Assembly (NCBI RefSeq): GCF_035083965.1
Contig: NC_089723.1
Coordinates: 5,293,501-5,357,500 of the forward strand
Length of the DNA stretch: 64,000 bases
Direction: 5' to 3'
Source of the DNA: Branchiostoma lanceolatum
Lineage: Eukaryota; Chordata; Leptocardii; Amphioxiformes; Branchiostomatidae
In this document: positions 21,266 through 33,854 of the stretch, piece by piece
Layout of the letters: every line of letters starts with the position of its first letter
Numbering within the stretch: position 1 is the stretch's first letter
The notes under the pieces: generated by a model
Told to the model about the DNA's origin: nothing
Database searches by the model: none
The model's input: only the letters and a program-made list of their open reading frames with translations
Position numbers and translations under genes: made by a program

Positions 21266-22956
21266 ATAAAACTGAACAAAGTTCTGAATTGATATTTATG
21301 ATACAGAGAAAAGAAAAAAAAAACTTTGTTGACACAACAAAAACGTCTTCAACTACAACAAGATACAAAATAAATCTTTAAATTCTACTTATCAAACACT
21401 AAAGGTTTACATACGCAAATCTCTAATTATTTGACAAAACCAAAAGGGGCTAAAAATGGTCATTTCATTTCGTTTTATTTGTTTTACCAGAAGAATCACA
21501 ATATTGACCTGATTTTAAGGTGTCCCTTTTCAGGTGTTCGTTCAGGTGTCCTTCTTCTTCTTCTTCTTCCGATAGGTCCTTTCCAATAACAGAGCAATAT
21601 TTTATACATTTACCAATTTTTTAGTTGTGAGAGTTATCAAATCTAATGACACTAGCATATTCAAATCTGCTTGTGGTATCAAGTCTCTTTGAATCTGTAG
21701 TAATTAAGCAAAGATATTAGCTACTTGCTAGAGTGCATCAGCTCTGTGTCCTGTGCATTCTTCAGTTGAGTAATAAAAAAAGATAATAAGCAAAGAAATA
21801 TGAATAACTCATTACGTAAACTCATCTAGAGCATACATAAGCCATTGGTTTTTTCATTGCCACATTTATTAACAATACATGGTATCGACACCCTCATCAA
21901 GTCATTGACTTATTTTCATGCTGCCACCAACACAAAGAACGTTGCAAACAAAGCAGATCATACAAATTTAAGATAAGAGCTATGAAATGAACAAAGGTTT
22001 TTCAAGCCCATTGAAACTAATACGGCGATATTGAGGAATTAAGTATTATGAAAGCGTTTGTTATCTGCCAAAATGTTTGGTCGTTAAGTAAGGCTTGATC
22101 ATTTGAGAACCGATTTAGATTGGCAGAAAAGACTGAAGATCCTCTTAGAAGTAAATAGAATTAAGTATCATCTGACAGATCATCGATGCCTGTGACAAGA
22201 CCTACCAGCCTTTTCATTGACTTCTTGCTTGATCATGTCATGCAATTGTCATGTCATGTCATGTCATGTCATGTCATGTCATGTCATGTCATGTCAGTAA
22301 CTGTTAAAGGAAACCTAAGCAATAGTAGGGCCCGAAAATTGGATTTTGAAAGTCAATTTATTTAGTCATTTCTATACATGATTAGTTCAAACAGCACTAT
22401 CACAGTGTATAGCAACGTCCATGATGCAAAAATATGACGTCGGTGTCATGTTAGAACTCATTGAAAATCGTCGCGGGGTTTTTGTAAACTAAGGTGATCA
22501 TTGTACGGCTCGTTTTTGCGCGGTTTTAAAATGCTCAAAGTGTGAAGTTATTACGCAAATGTGCTTAACAGTGTTAGTTAATGTCACTACCATAAAGACT
22601 TCAGCATTCTCTTTATTTCCATTTTTGGCCCTAATATTGCTTTGGTTGCCTTTAACGATTTGTGTGTAACACATGTCGTATATTTGCGTGTCGTCTTGCA
22701 AGGAGATCGAAATATTGCTATCGAAAGAAAACGGTAAGTCAATATACTTTTGTCCACTGACCTAGATACTAGCAATATACAGTAGTTGCGTATACACGTG
22801 ACAGCTTCTCTTTAAAATATACAACAGGTGCTAAGCTGTTCATTGGCGTCTAAAAACAACATAACGAACTGAGGCGTTGCCTGCAAAGCCTAGTCTAAAC
22901 CAGACTCTATGGGTTGCTTGAAATAGTAGAAGTCGGCCAAATAGACGGAATAATAT
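21266..22956. other. AT-rich intergenic stretch
   Basis: No gene is recognised. It contains a TCTTCTTCT microsatellite near 21551-21568 and a pentanucleotide run (CATGT) at about 22244-22296. The small open frames show no domain. Confidence 0.5.
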
Positions 22957-23144
22957 TACTCTCCAAGCAGGTTTCGGCTGTTTTTCGGACGTGTTTTTAG
23001 GCGTTTTTGTCGGGCTTTCTACTTTGTCATCTTCTTTTTTTGTATAGCCACCCCCCCCCCAAAGATGACAAAGTAGAAAGCCCGACAAAAACGTCTAAAA
23101 ACACGTCCAAAACCAGCCGAAACCCATGCTCTGATTGGAGAGTA
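22957..23144. mobile_element. Fold-back MITE, Mutator-like, 9-bp TSD
   Basis: The arms at 22957-23035 and 23062-23144 are inverted copies with a C-run in the loop. The left end reads TACTCTCCAAGCAGG and the right end inverts to TACTCTCCAATCAGA. Exact 9-bp flanks, GAATAATAT, lie at 22948-22956 and 23145-23153. The terminus shares TCTCCAAGCAG with the elements at 9841 and 42791, so it is the same or a sister family. Confidence 0.85.
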
Positions 23145-23577
23145 GAATAATATATCAGAGGAGTTAGCAAGCCATAGAGTTACAGCTTGCAACCCACGGA
23201 ACCTGTCTGGAGTCGTTAAGATCTGAGGCTATAAAAGAAATTCGCCGATACTAGAACAAAGTCAGCGTGGTTGAGGTCATTTACTATCATTTACGCCATA
23301 CACCATAAATTGCACATTTTAACTCTATGGCCAGCTAACTAACTCCTCGGACATATCATTCAGTGTTTTTGGCCGATAATTTCTAATAATTTCTAGCAAC
23401 CAATCATGTCTGGTAGAGACTACTAGTAATAGGAGGTATGCAAAGCCCTTCAATTAACAGTGCCCAGATAAATTGTGACATCGTCAGTTCCTGTAGAAAT
23501 CTATCAATTACCGAAAGCATTCCCTTGTATGTACTTGTGGCTGCAATGGCACCCATTTAAACGATACAATTAACTTT

Positions 23578-25409
23578 TTATAAAGTAGTCTCCCGACACC
23601 GATCAAAGTTTTGTCTGAAACTCGCATTTCCCATGGTTATAAAAGATAGAAACGTAATATCATCATCATCGTCATCGTCATCATCAGATGGCAGCATCAC
23701 TTGTATGTCCGATCCTCTCGCCTGGTGAAGACCGCGGCATTCCTTCGCGAGAATTTTCACGAAGTTAGTGACATTCTTGTTGAACACCACGTAAACACAG
23801 GTGTTTATGACACTGTTTCCCATTGCTGCTGCCTCCACTGCATAGAAAATATTAGTGTTGTGAGAAGTGAGAGTAAGAACATGGTGAAAGTCTCTAAGTG
23901 CAGCGTAGACATAGTACGGAGCCCAGCACAACACGAACAGAGCAAGGATCAGAACTAGGCGTAGTGTTTTCTTCTTAGACCTCTGTACTTTTTTCCTCAT
24001 CGCATCTGTTAGATATCCAGGTAGCTCTCTGTGAAACACTTTCCAGACTACAGGTAGTGAGCACACGGCCATGATAACCACTGGTAGAACGAACTGGAAC
24101 GCCAACATACTGCCATAGTACCCCTTGTAGGTTGTTATGTGTCTGACATGCCATACGACCCCGCAAAAGGAAGAACTCTGATGGAAGTGCGGCTGTACTG
24201 TAGAGAACTTTGCTGAAGGAATGGCGATGAGGAAGGAGGTGATCCAGACACCGACGGACACCAAAATGGCGCCTGTTCTTCCCACACGCCGCCACCGGTG
24301 ACGAACTATAGTTATGTATCTAGAATAACAAGAAAGTTCCTTCTATCATGATACAGCACTCAATACTCCTTGTTGACAAGCAGACCTGGTATATTTCTAC
24401 AGGTAGCGGTGCTAGCTCTTTAACGTTCTCTAGGCTAATCTCCAAGCAGATCTATAGGTTGCATAAAGACCGTATCAAACTGGCAGAGGAAGTACGTTTT
24501 GCAACTTGGATTGCATTACAAGCTCCCTCTTCCAGTTGGATACGGTCTTTGCAATCCATTGGGTCTGGTTGGAGACTACTTTAGGCACCTCCTCAAACAC
24601 AGTACCCCCCTTTTACGTCCCTTCCTAAAGACGGGTGCAGCCCAGACCGAAATGTCCAGACCCAGGATGGCCCTGTTAGAAACAAAATTGGAATCAAGAC
24701 CTCAACTGTGAGGCTGCTATAGGGATATCCCAGCTAATGCTTCGGCCATTTACAATCCTGGGCCCGGCCCGGCCAGCTTGTGGGAACGAAAAACAGGATA
24801 TACAAGACAACAAAAGACACAAAACGTAAACAAATACTAATAATTGTGTATTTTCGGGATATGCATTTTCTATTTTTCGTTTTCGCAAACAGCCCGGCCG
24901 GGCCCCGGATTGGAAATGGGACCGAAGCATAAGGAGGCTACTGACTTTTCGTATTACCTGTCAATCGCAATGACCACCAGAGCGTTGGTCGACACGTGAA
25001 GAGACACCATCCTCACATAGTTAACCAGCGTGCAAAGTTCCCCTCCATACCGCCAACCTCCGGCATTAATAACATAGTAGTCAAGGCTGAATGGAACGCA
25101 AAGTATGGCCACGACAAAGTCTGAGAGCGCAAGATTGGCGATCAGCAGGTTTGTTTTAGTCCTGGTTTTCTTGAAGCGTCCTATGACCACTAAGAACGCC
25201 AGGTTTCCCACACCACACACTATAATGATGAGTATGTAGACTGCCCCAAGAGCCACACGGAATGATATAGAAGCATAATGGAAAGTGTGGTCATGAGGTG
25301 CGTCTTCTTGTCCAAGTAAATCATCGAAAAAGTCATCATATGCATACAGGTGGTCATACAGGTCACCGTAAAGGTAGTCTAGGTCAATTTCCGTGTTGTT
25401 TCCATCCAT
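23578..25409 (-). CDS. Prokineticin-receptor-like rhodopsin-class GPCR
   Basis: Two coding exons: 24958-25409 and 23578-24319, 1194 nt, 397 aa. The start at 25409 follows a splice-acceptor-like tract (TTTTTCCAG), so a 5' UTR exon probably lies upstream. The N-terminus is acidic and Tyr-rich with an NNT glycosylation site at residues 4-6. Seven hydrophobic segments are visible. TM1 has the conserved GN. TM2 carries TNLLIANLALSDF and TM3 has VSLHVSTNALVVIAIDR followed by Y (the DRY-type motif, split by the intron). ECL2 has a Cys, TM6 has CWAPYY, and TM7 has NSVINTCVY, replacing the usual NPxxY as vertebrate prokineticin receptors do. The TM2-TM3 and TM7 segments fit that family best, so Gq-coupled peptide signalling is likely (inference). 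The tail has a run of ten Asp from an ATC/GTC repeat. Confidence 0.88.
24431..24590. repeat. Degenerate member of the TAATCTCCAAGCAG element family
   Basis: The left end, CTAATCTCCAAGCAGATCTAT at about 24435-24455, is intact; the right end (GGTTGGAGACTA near 24575) is diverged. Internal inverted segments include ACCGTATC opposite GATACGGT. Part of the interior, CCAGTTGGATACGGTCTTTG, recurs at about 45012-45031 beside another GATCTGCTTGGAGATTA end. It lies in the intron of the receptor gene. Confidence 0.6.
24738..24929. mobile_element. MITE with TGCTTCGG ends, possible PIF/Harbinger type
   Basis: The left end TGCTTCGGCCATTTACAATCC is mirrored by GGATTGGAAATGGGACCGAAGCA on the right, each extending into a GGGCCCGG block. 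TAA flanks both sides at 24735-24737 and 24930-24932, as expected for PIF/Harbinger insertions. A related copy with a degraded left end lies at about 45630-45793 in a GLUT-like intron, showing that the family is dispersed. Confidence 0.65.
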
Positions 25410-26058
25410 GATGATCGTCTGGAAAAATAACACAAATCTTCCGTAATTTTTAATCAAATAAGTTGATGTATATGGAAAATCGCTCTCGCTATGCTATTGA
25501 GTATGTATTGTAATGTAATGTATATGAACATAAGTACAAAATGTAGTATGAACGTTGGCAACAGGATTGAATAAACAAAGAAGGACATATGTGGTGCAAA
25601 ACAAAAAGGGCATATCGATCGTTAAAGTGCTTATGACACCAAAATACAACATTTTCTTATTATCTGTAATAGGAATAGTATCATTCAATGAATATAAACG
25701 TTTAAAACAAATACACACCCTTAATGATGTTATTTAACATCGAACCATCAGAAACCATACTTCCAGCGCTTGATTCTTTTCTGATCTTCCCACCAGGTAA
25801 TTACATAAATCATTCACTTTACCCCTCATGACGTCACAATGAAGAAAATAAATACTGTTATGTCTTTTAATCGAATGTAATCACGATAATTAAGCACTGT
25901 TTGCTATCCAAATAATGTTTTTCTCAAGACTAGTAGGCAACGTCGCGGACCAACTCCCAACCATAGATGAACTTCATGAACTTGCCCACGACTAACTCCC
26001 AACCATGGTCTGGGGAATGTCAGGAGGCCATTGTGAGCTACCAGGATGTGTGACAGGA

Positions 26059-26314
26059 CGCTCGTTCTCATTTAAATGTACACGTTTTGTAACTTCCGTT
26101 ACCGTTTGAAGTAAGACGTTTCTGGCATTAAGATATGCCACATATAAGGTGCCAAACTGTCGTTTTAAAAGCCAGAAAAGTTTTAAGTTGTCATAAAAAC
26201 GACAGTTAACGTTTGGCACCTTACATATGTCGCAAATCTTAATCCATGTCAGGAACGTCTTACTTCAAAAGGTAACGGAAGTTACAAATGTGTACATTTA
26301 AATGAGAACGAGCG
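26059..26314. mobile_element. Fold-back element with about 110-bp arms
   Basis: The left arm begins CGCTCGTTCTCATTTAAATG and the right arm ends with its exact inverse at 26314. The arms run to about 26165 and from about 26205, with only minor mismatches and indels. AGGA is present on both outer sides, a possible 4-bp duplication, too short to be firm. The superfamily is not recognised. Confidence 0.75.
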
Positions 26315-26719
26315 AGGAGCATAACGCACCTTGATTGGCTGTTCTGTGGCATCAGATACTTCTTCTACCACCGAGAATGAATTTCTTACACGTCTATACA
26401 GGGAAGCACACGGCATGTGCACGTGCGGACTATGTGGGTGGTGCGTTTGTTCTAGAAAGAGCTTCAATAAAACACCCATACATTTGTAAAGGACCAGCTG
26501 TGTTGCAACAGTTGCACAGATCACCATAGGTTTACATAGCAACAGCGGCACTGGGTATTCATGCTCTACTCGAAAAGTAGGACAAGGACGTATATAACGA
26601 AGAATAAAAGCACTGAAGGTCGTGGTTTGTTTGCATGAGAGTTCCTTGACCTGCGTGCTTGCTAATCAGTGCGCTAACAGCTGTTTCAGTGCTGTTCTTC
26701 CGACTACTGTCTATGCGGT

Positions 26720-27440
26720 AACGTCCATTGGGCCTGACCTTAGTATTGCTATGTTAGTGCACTGGACCTGACTATGGTACAGATATGTTAGTTCATTAGA
26801 CCTGACCGTGGTACTGATAGTCAACTACACATGATTGTGGTACTGATATGCTAGTCCATTGGACCTGGCCATGGTACTGATATGTTAGTCTGTTGGACCT
26901 AACTGTGGTACTGATGTTAGTCCATTGGACCTGACTATGGTACTGATATGTTAGTCCATTAGACCTGACTATGGTATTGATATGTTCGTCTATCGGGCCT
27001 GACTATGGTACTGATACGTTAGTCCATTGGACCAGACTATGGTACTGATACGTTAGTCCATTGGACCTGACCGTGATACTGATACGTTAGTCCATTGGAC
27101 TCGACTATGGTACTGATATGTTAGTCCATTGGACCTGACCGTGGTACTGATATGTTAGTCCATTGGGCCCGACTGTGGTACTGATACGTTAGTCCATTGG
27201 ACCTGACTATGGTACTGATATGTTAGTCTATTGTACCTGACTGTGGTACTGATATGTTAGTCTATTGGGCCTGACTATGGTACTGACATGTTAGTCCATT
27301 GGACCTGACTATGGTACTGATACGTTAGTCCATTGGACCTGACTATGGTACTGATAGGTTAGTCTATTGTACCTGACTGTGGTACTGATATGTTAGTTCA
27401 TGCGACCTGGCTGTGGTACTGATATATTTGTAGTCCATTG
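26720..27440. repeat. 34-bp minisatellite
   Basis: Roughly 20 units with a core of GGTACTGATATGTTAGTCCA and a GGACCTGACTATGG-type half. Point variants such as TACGTTAG for TATGTTAG and GTGGT for ATGGT alternate along the array, and unit boundaries decay at both ends. It lies between the receptor promoter side and the PTER gene. Confidence 0.9.
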
Positions 27441-28230
27441 GGGCCAAAGAGATACATTTCTAAAAATCCAGCACTCTAGTACATTAAGATTGAAGTATTT
27501 ATTATTCAACATATATAAGAATTCTTGCCGTACTTTTGTCGTACAATTAAGTTCTTCCGTCAAAGTTTAAGTAGTCATATGATAGACACATTGGCTAATT
27601 TCTTCCGCATATTGCAAATTTGATCGTATCACTATATAAGGTAAATCGATCTGATTATCAAAGTGCAGTTCATAGAATACTCTCATCATTGATTATGTAA
27701 AGTACATCCTTTTGGAAATCTAGAAATATCAATTCCCACCTAATTTCATATGCCATGATTAAAAAATTAGTCATGACAAAATAACAGAATTTCCTCATTG
27801 ATGTATAGTCTGCATCTTCATTATGATATAAATTTCTTTCTACGTCACATGTCATGTCACATTAATGTGTTGCTGATCCTTAAGTTTATAACGTCCAAAC
27901 AGTTTGCTGCTGTAGTTCATTGGAATGTGAGCCAGTTCCATAGGCACAATACTTGCAGTAATGCTCTCTGTTCTTCGCACATACTTATGACTAGCCTTAA
28001 GATTGTGGACACCCCTATGTTCCGACGCCCCTATGTTATGACATATCTATGTTAAGGTTTGTCAGAACATAGGGATGTCACAGATTAAAATTGGCTTCGG
28101 CCATATAAAAAGCAATGATCATTGCACTGGAACTTCAAATAGAAGTGAAAGCAAGTTGTTTGGTTCTTCACTAGAAGTCTCAGCATGTTGTTTTGTTCTT
28201 CACTTGAAGCGAAAGCTTGTTGTTTGTTCT

Positions 28231-31200
28231 TCACTTGAATGTGAGCCAGTTGCTGGGGTTGTGGATGAGCATCTTGTCCACCTGGTCCTGTGAGATCCCC
28301 CTGGCCAGCATCATGGGCACCACGTTCAGCAGGATGTGGGAGTAGCCGTGGCCGCCGTAGTGCATCTGACGTTAATACAACACACACAGTTTTTTAACAT
28401 TCCATTAAAGTGTTTATTACACCACCAATGCAGGGCTGTCTCTAGGACCCGTCCCTTCATTCTGGGACAGAAATTTGCTTCGTGGTACAGACAAAAAAAT
28501 TCACCCTGTCTGTCCCCAAAAATCTGAATCTTATGACACAGAATTGTATTTTCGTAAGTTTAAAATGACAGTTTTAACAACAAAGATCAACAAATGGGCT
28601 TCTAAAGTTACCAATGAGTGGGAAACACAACAATTTAAAGCTGGAGACAGCCCAGCACCTATGACAACAAAGTACAACAATTCTTGATAACATTCTACCC
28701 TATCAATTATTATTCAAGGAAGATAGATGTTTGCGCAAAATATACACACTTCTGATCTTATTGAACAAATCTTGATTCATGCCTCAAAGTAATCAACCTC
28801 AAGTTCTTCAATGGGGTCACAGTGAGAACTACAGGGACACTCAGGTACTACTGGTACATTTTCCTAATGCCTAGTAACAGGCAAAACATCTCACCAATCT
28901 GTGCTTTGTGTGGACATCATGCGCAATCACTACACAGTCCTCGTAACCATTGTCCAGCACATGTTTGATCATCTGTATCCTCTGAGCGTCGCTGGGCATG
29001 TCGATATTCGTCACATGCGCGTAGTAGGATACCTCTATCCCAAACAGGTCCCACTCCATGTAGGACCCCAGCTTGGCAAACTCAGACAGCTCGCCTTTGT
29101 CAGAGATAGTTCCTGTGGAAAGAAACAAATTAGGATGTTAAGTTTTATTCTATACTTCTACTTTGTATTATGTTTACAAATTCTTGCCATACTTTGTACC
29201 ATATACCATTGTCGTGCAATAAAGTTCTTCTATAACAAGTAACACTGTTCTTAGGCTTCAGGCCATACGTATTGAATTGATTCTTCTCAATTGTTATAAT
29301 GAAATCATCATAATTTGAATAGAATAGACTAACAGATGCTTCGAAGGCTTATAACACTTTTTCATGTCACTTTGAGTCTCAAAGCCATGACTAAAAAGTG
29401 ATACTCTTGTCTCGAGTCTAGTGAGGCACATTTCACATACATGTATGGTTACACGTGATTATTTCAGATCCCAGTGGACCAAGAAAGAATCTTGGTTACA
29501 GATAAGATGTCAGTTTGGTTGGTGTCTCACCAGCTTTTTTATTTCTATTTTTTTGGTGGAAAGGAAGGATGAGTTGATTTATATATCACTGAATAGACGG
29601 ATAGATAAATCAATAAACTGATTTGATTTGATAGAATAACAGATGCCACAGAAGCTAAAAACACAATCACTTTTTTGCAAGCTACTCTAAGTGTCAGTGG
29701 GAAAGCCATGATGAAAAAGTAATAGTCTTGCTTGCAATGTCTCAAGTCTAGTGATGCACATTTCACGTACTGTCGAGATGAGAAATGACGGCCCCCCCAG
29801 CCTCCAATTTTGATTTCTCAACGGTTGCTCAACAATCACTGTACATTGGAAAAGAGGCCTTACCAAACAATCTTTAAATTAAAAAAGAAGAAGAAGAAGA
29901 AAAAGAACGTACTGTCGAGATGAGACATGACAGTCCTGCTGATGTCGCCCCCGGCCTCTGCCAGGATGCGGATGACCTCTGCCGGCGCCTGTTTGTTCCG
30001 CCCGGGGTGGATGATGACGGGGCAGCCCAGCTGGGTCTGAGCTGCAGCTGTGGCCTGAAGAACCTTCTTCTCAGTTGCTATGGAGACAAGAGATAATAAG
30101 GTGAGTTAGAATCCTTCCCCTTGCTTTTTGGTGTATAGGGGAAGTGCACATTTCCATTTTATTTTTGTGCAATCATAGCAACCTTATCTTAATGTCTATT
30201 AACATAACTGTGCTGAGTCACATGTTATAGCTCAAAATTTACGTCTAAAGAGATCTCAAACACAGCTTCTGCCAGTACATTGCACTCCTCCATATCTAAA
30301 CTGTCCATACCAGGGGGATGCTGCACTTGAGATCTCTTGAGCACACTGGTTTCCATGTGGTGGATACGCGTATACTGTATTTCACTTTATCTTCACGGTA
30401 GCAAAATTTTACGGTGTAAGGAAAATGGACATTTTCACTGAACTGTAACTTCGCAGAATGGATGTGTGAAGGAATCATAAATAATCACAACTGGTATTTA
30501 ACGATGATGATAACTTCACGATACAGAGGTGACAGTGAAAACAGTGAACATAAAGTTACAGGTAAAGAAACAAGAATTACAGTCATCATGTAACCCAGTA
30601 GATAAACGTTGACGGAGATCACCTGTTATCGGCCAGGACGTTCCAATCTCCCCAATCACCCCACACCTGATGCTTGTCCCAGCAGCCCCCTGGGTGATGT
30701 CTTGGACCATGGTAGAAACCAGCTGCTCCTGACTTGCACTGTGTACCTCTGGTGGGAGGGACGAATCCACATAATAACCTGCGAAAAATGTATCAATTTG
30801 ATATAATTTGTTTGATACAATGATATACTTATTGTTGTTGTTCACCTTGTAGTTCCTAGTGGCACATAGGTTAGCATGTTTCTCTGCCGTATTATTACAG
30901 GGAGGGGTTGCTAGCCCTTCCCCTTAAACGTGCTTGAGGCACCTCCATCTTACGTCCCTTTCGAAAGATGGTGCAGCCCCAAACAAGATACCCTTCCCAG
31001 GATTGAACCAGGGTCTCCCAGTTACCTATTAAATGGAACCAGGAGCTCAACTGTGAGGCTGCTACCAGTAATGAGCTACAGTGACATCCCCTTTGGTATA
31101 AACTACAGCATACAAAAATCAAACTGATGACCGATGTTGTAGGAATACAGTCTTGCTGTCATTGAAACTGCTTATAAAAGTGATAGTGAACAGTAAACAG

Positions 31201-33854
31201 AGCAGCTGGTTCAGAAACAGATAGTGTAGCTTGATATAATGTACTTTTGTGAAGCAAAAGGTGCTAACTCATTGTGATTATATACATGTACAACATTTGC
31301 ATTATTTGCTTTCCAGTCGGGCTGCAAATACGCTGCTGTGTTCAAAGTGACTTCATCAAAGTAATCAACATTTAATGCAATTATGTACCTGGCAGCAAGA
31401 ATCAAGAGCTGGAAGTATGATCTTGGTTGGTTTGATGTTAAATAACATCAGAATGGTGAATATACAGTGTAATGTCTACGTTCAATGAATAATATAATCA
31501 TTGTTGAATATAATCGGAAAATGTTGTACATTGGTGTCATTGGTCTCATAAACATTTTAAGCATTTTACCTATTTTATCATTTTGCTAGATATCATTACC
31601 TGCACCAGCAATGATGTTCACTCCTGTTTTTTCAGCCATGGTTTTTAACATCCCCACATTGTTACTGATGCCCAGAGTGGTACATTCCACCATGGAGGAA
31701 CCACCATGTTGTTTGAAGAACTTCAGCTCTTCTATCACATGTTGCTCCTCCCCATGCAAGGTTAGGTTGGGAGTATAGGAGTATCTGACACACAAAAATG
31801 TTAGCACTTATCAATGGTATGATAAATCTTACATAAAACGTTGAAAGAAAAACAAATAAAAAAAGGACAAAGACCAAGCTATAAATATAATGTTGTCAAA
31901 ATTTTTTCCTCAATAAATTTGTAATCACATCTCTTTGTCTCAACAGAGGTGTAATAGGATCTTAATATTCTTATTTTATACTCCCCACTCTGAAACTGAG
32001 TTAAACTATACAATTTTCTGCACCAAGTACTACATGTACTTTCAGAACATTTTCTCAACAAATTATACATGTAGTCCTTTTACATGAACAGCTAAACAAC
32101 AAATTCTCAAGAATGAAATACTGTGGAATTTTGGACCATTATCAATATTTCTATTAAGCTTTGACCAGTAGTTTAAAGAACAAAACCACTTTTCACATAA
32201 CAAAAAAATGAAGAGCTATGAGGGGTATGAATAATTTTCCTATTAACTGTATATCATTTCATAAGAAAAATTAGCAAGCACTTGAGATGAAATACAGTGA
32301 TTCAAACTTTGTCTCAGCAAGCACTCAAAGCACTGAGGAAAGAATGGTTAATGACTGAGGGTGGTTGCTCCAGACAAGAGGGTCTTAATGATATTGGATA
32401 GTGCTTTTTAATGTAGTCTATGACTGGAGGTGGTTGGCTATGCCAGGTGGTTGCCCAACCAGGTTTGACTGTACCAGCATCCAGCAACCTCAAGACAATA
32501 CCATCATCATCATCATCATCTGGTATTGAAGGTCTCAGGGATGTTCATGACTAGGTGTGGGTACCGGTACATAAAATTCAGGTCCAGCCCAGGTCCAGAG
32601 TGTCAGCTCCAGGTCCGGACCTGTACCTGTACCTGTACCTATACCTGATTATAGTAGTGTCGCAGTACATCATATTTTGGAGAGCGAGACACATGTAAAA
32701 GTCTCCAAACGTCATGTGTGGAAGGATATAATTTCTTAGGTTTGCACTTTGTCTCAAAATTATAACTATATTCTCCTCGCCATCTGTTTTCTAGATATGA
32801 TTCACAGCTAATGTCTTCGAAAACGACTCGTTAAATCTGCTGTTTTGTATTTTCTTACACCATTTATGTGGCCGCCTGCTGGTAGCCTGGTACAATGTAC
32901 TATGAATTTTCTAATCGGTCCATAGGCCGGTCCACTGATTTTTTACTGACCGTTTTTTTTTTACAAGTCCATTAAGAAATACCGGTTTTGTACCGGTACA
33001 CGGTACCGGTACCCACCCCTATTCATGACCCTTCTCTACCAGCCCTTCTTTCCCATCTTAGCTGTGGGCAAGCCTTCCAGAGTACAGCACGAACCCTCAT
33101 ACAGTTGATGTAGATAGGTTGTGTGTAGTCTACCTATACTTGTATGCCCATGTACATGTATTACATATACCAGGACTACATACATCAACTGTGTGATAAT
33201 GCAGACTGTACTCTGGAAGAACTGCCCAGAGCAATGGAGGATACGGAGGGCTTGAGGAGGAGGGTGATGAATATCTGTGACACTTTGTGGGGTCGTGTGG
33301 CGCATCGGCAGAGCGTTCGGCTCAGAACCAAGAGGTCCCGAGTTCGAATCCTGTCGAGTCACCGATCTTGTGCCCTTGGGAAAGGCACTTTACAAGACTT
33401 TCCTCACTCCACCCAGGTGTAAATGGGTACCTGACTTCGGTTGGGGAAGGTCGTATTGAGGTCACCTGGTGGCGCCAAATGGCAGCCGCCCAGACCCTTC
33501 CACAAAATCCACAAAATCCACAAAATGCAAGTGTGGCTAGATTAGGTATATGTTGTATATTATGTAAAACATACATGTAAACCCTGCATCAATTCAGCGC
33601 TAAAAAGACTGCCATTGCGGGTAATTTCTGACCAATAAAAACCACTTCCACGACCAGATGATGATGATGATACTAGCATCAAGCAACTTACGGGAACTGC
33701 CTGATGAATCCTAGGTTCTGCATGTTGAACGGCAGGCTTTTCAGGTTGGGGAGGAAAGAGGGGCAGGTGGGCATCCCCAGGGGAGAGGCATCGCACCACA
33801 GATGCTCGTGGGTCAGGGTTCGACCCAGCTGAGAGGGGTCAATGCACCCAATGA
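28231..33854 (-). CDS. pter: Phosphotriesterase-related protein, proximal tandem copy (first exon not found)
   Basis: Six exons on the minus strand: 33692-33854, 31600-31784, 30623-30778, 29913-30077, 28895-29112, 28231-28365. They correspond one-to-one, with the same phases, to exons 2-7 of the distal copy. The product is an amidohydrolase-fold PTER protein. Visible elements: LTHEHL (the HxH metal motif), GEIGTSW (the bridging acidic residue position), VIIHPGR, MSHLDRT and VIAHD (metal-ligand His and Asp). PTER has recently been linked to N-acetyltaurine hydrolysis in vertebrates, from memory. The first acceptor needs one nucleotide from an upstream exon, and no convincing start exon was found in 33855-35404. 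Exon 6 is one codon longer than in the distal copy. It could be a full gene with an unrecognised exon 1, a set of downstream alternative exons, or a promoterless duplicate. Confidence 0.85.
30296..30600. repeat. Dispersed repeat related to 46640-46890
   Basis: The reverse complement of this PTER-intron segment matches 46640-46890 in phrases such as TTACACCGTGAAATTTTGCT and the ACTTTA-ATTCACTGTTTTCAC region. Two copies in opposite orientation within unrelated introns indicate a mobile family; the class is not recognised. Confidence 0.5.
30895..31095. repeat. Dispersed SINE-like repeat
   Basis: It shares with 24590-24730 the order AGGCACCTCC, TTACGTCCCTT, GGTGCAGCCC, then CTCAACTGTGAGGCTGCTA and ending GATATCCC/GACATCCC. 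The recurrence in two unrelated introns marks a repeat family, possibly tRNA-derived. Confidence 0.5.
32552..33021. mobile_element. Nonautonomous hAT element, 470 bp, 8-bp TSD
   Basis: Terminal inverted repeats TAGGTGTGGGTACCGGTAC and, inverted on the right, TAGGGGTGGGTACCGGTAC. Exact 8-bp flanks, TTCATGAC, lie at 32544-32551 and 33022-33029. An 8-bp duplication and G-rich ends fit hAT. No transposase frame is present. It lies in the PTER intron between the exons at 31600-31784 and 33692-33854. Confidence 0.85.
33285..33520 (+). repeat. tRNA-derived SINE, best-preserved copy
   Basis: The head at about 33290-33363 has an A-box-like TGGCGCATCGGCAGAGC and a B box GAGTTCGAATCC. The body carries CCTTGGGAAAGGCACTTTAC and an ACCCAGGTGTAAATGGG block, ending in a short tandem CACAAAATC run (about 33500-33526). 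The head is not a tRNA gene, because the body follows directly and is shared with copies at 4755, 7740 and 53822. Confidence 0.75.

Larger units (their letters stand above)
25410..28230. other. Intergenic region between the GPCR and PTER copy
   Basis: No coding sequence recognised. It holds the fold-back element at 26059-26314 and the 34-bp minisatellite at about 26720-27440. An upstream noncoding exon and promoter of the minus-strand receptor should lie in its left part, but I cannot place them. Confidence 0.5.

Noticed and set aside
22840-23088. 82-codon minus-strand open frame
   Set aside because: It lies inside the fold-back MITE at 22957-23144 and reflects the palindrome.
23701-23958. 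Plus-strand open frame of 85 codons
   Set aside because: It is antisense to the receptor's second exon, which has clear GPCR motifs.
26720-27440. CRISPR-like regularly spaced repeats
   Set aside because: Units are contiguous without unique spacers, in an animal genome; it is a minisatellite.
33290-33363. Possible tRNA gene with A and B boxes
   Set aside because: It is directly followed by a SINE body that is shared with three other places in the window, and its acceptor stem does not pair well; a SINE head explains it better.
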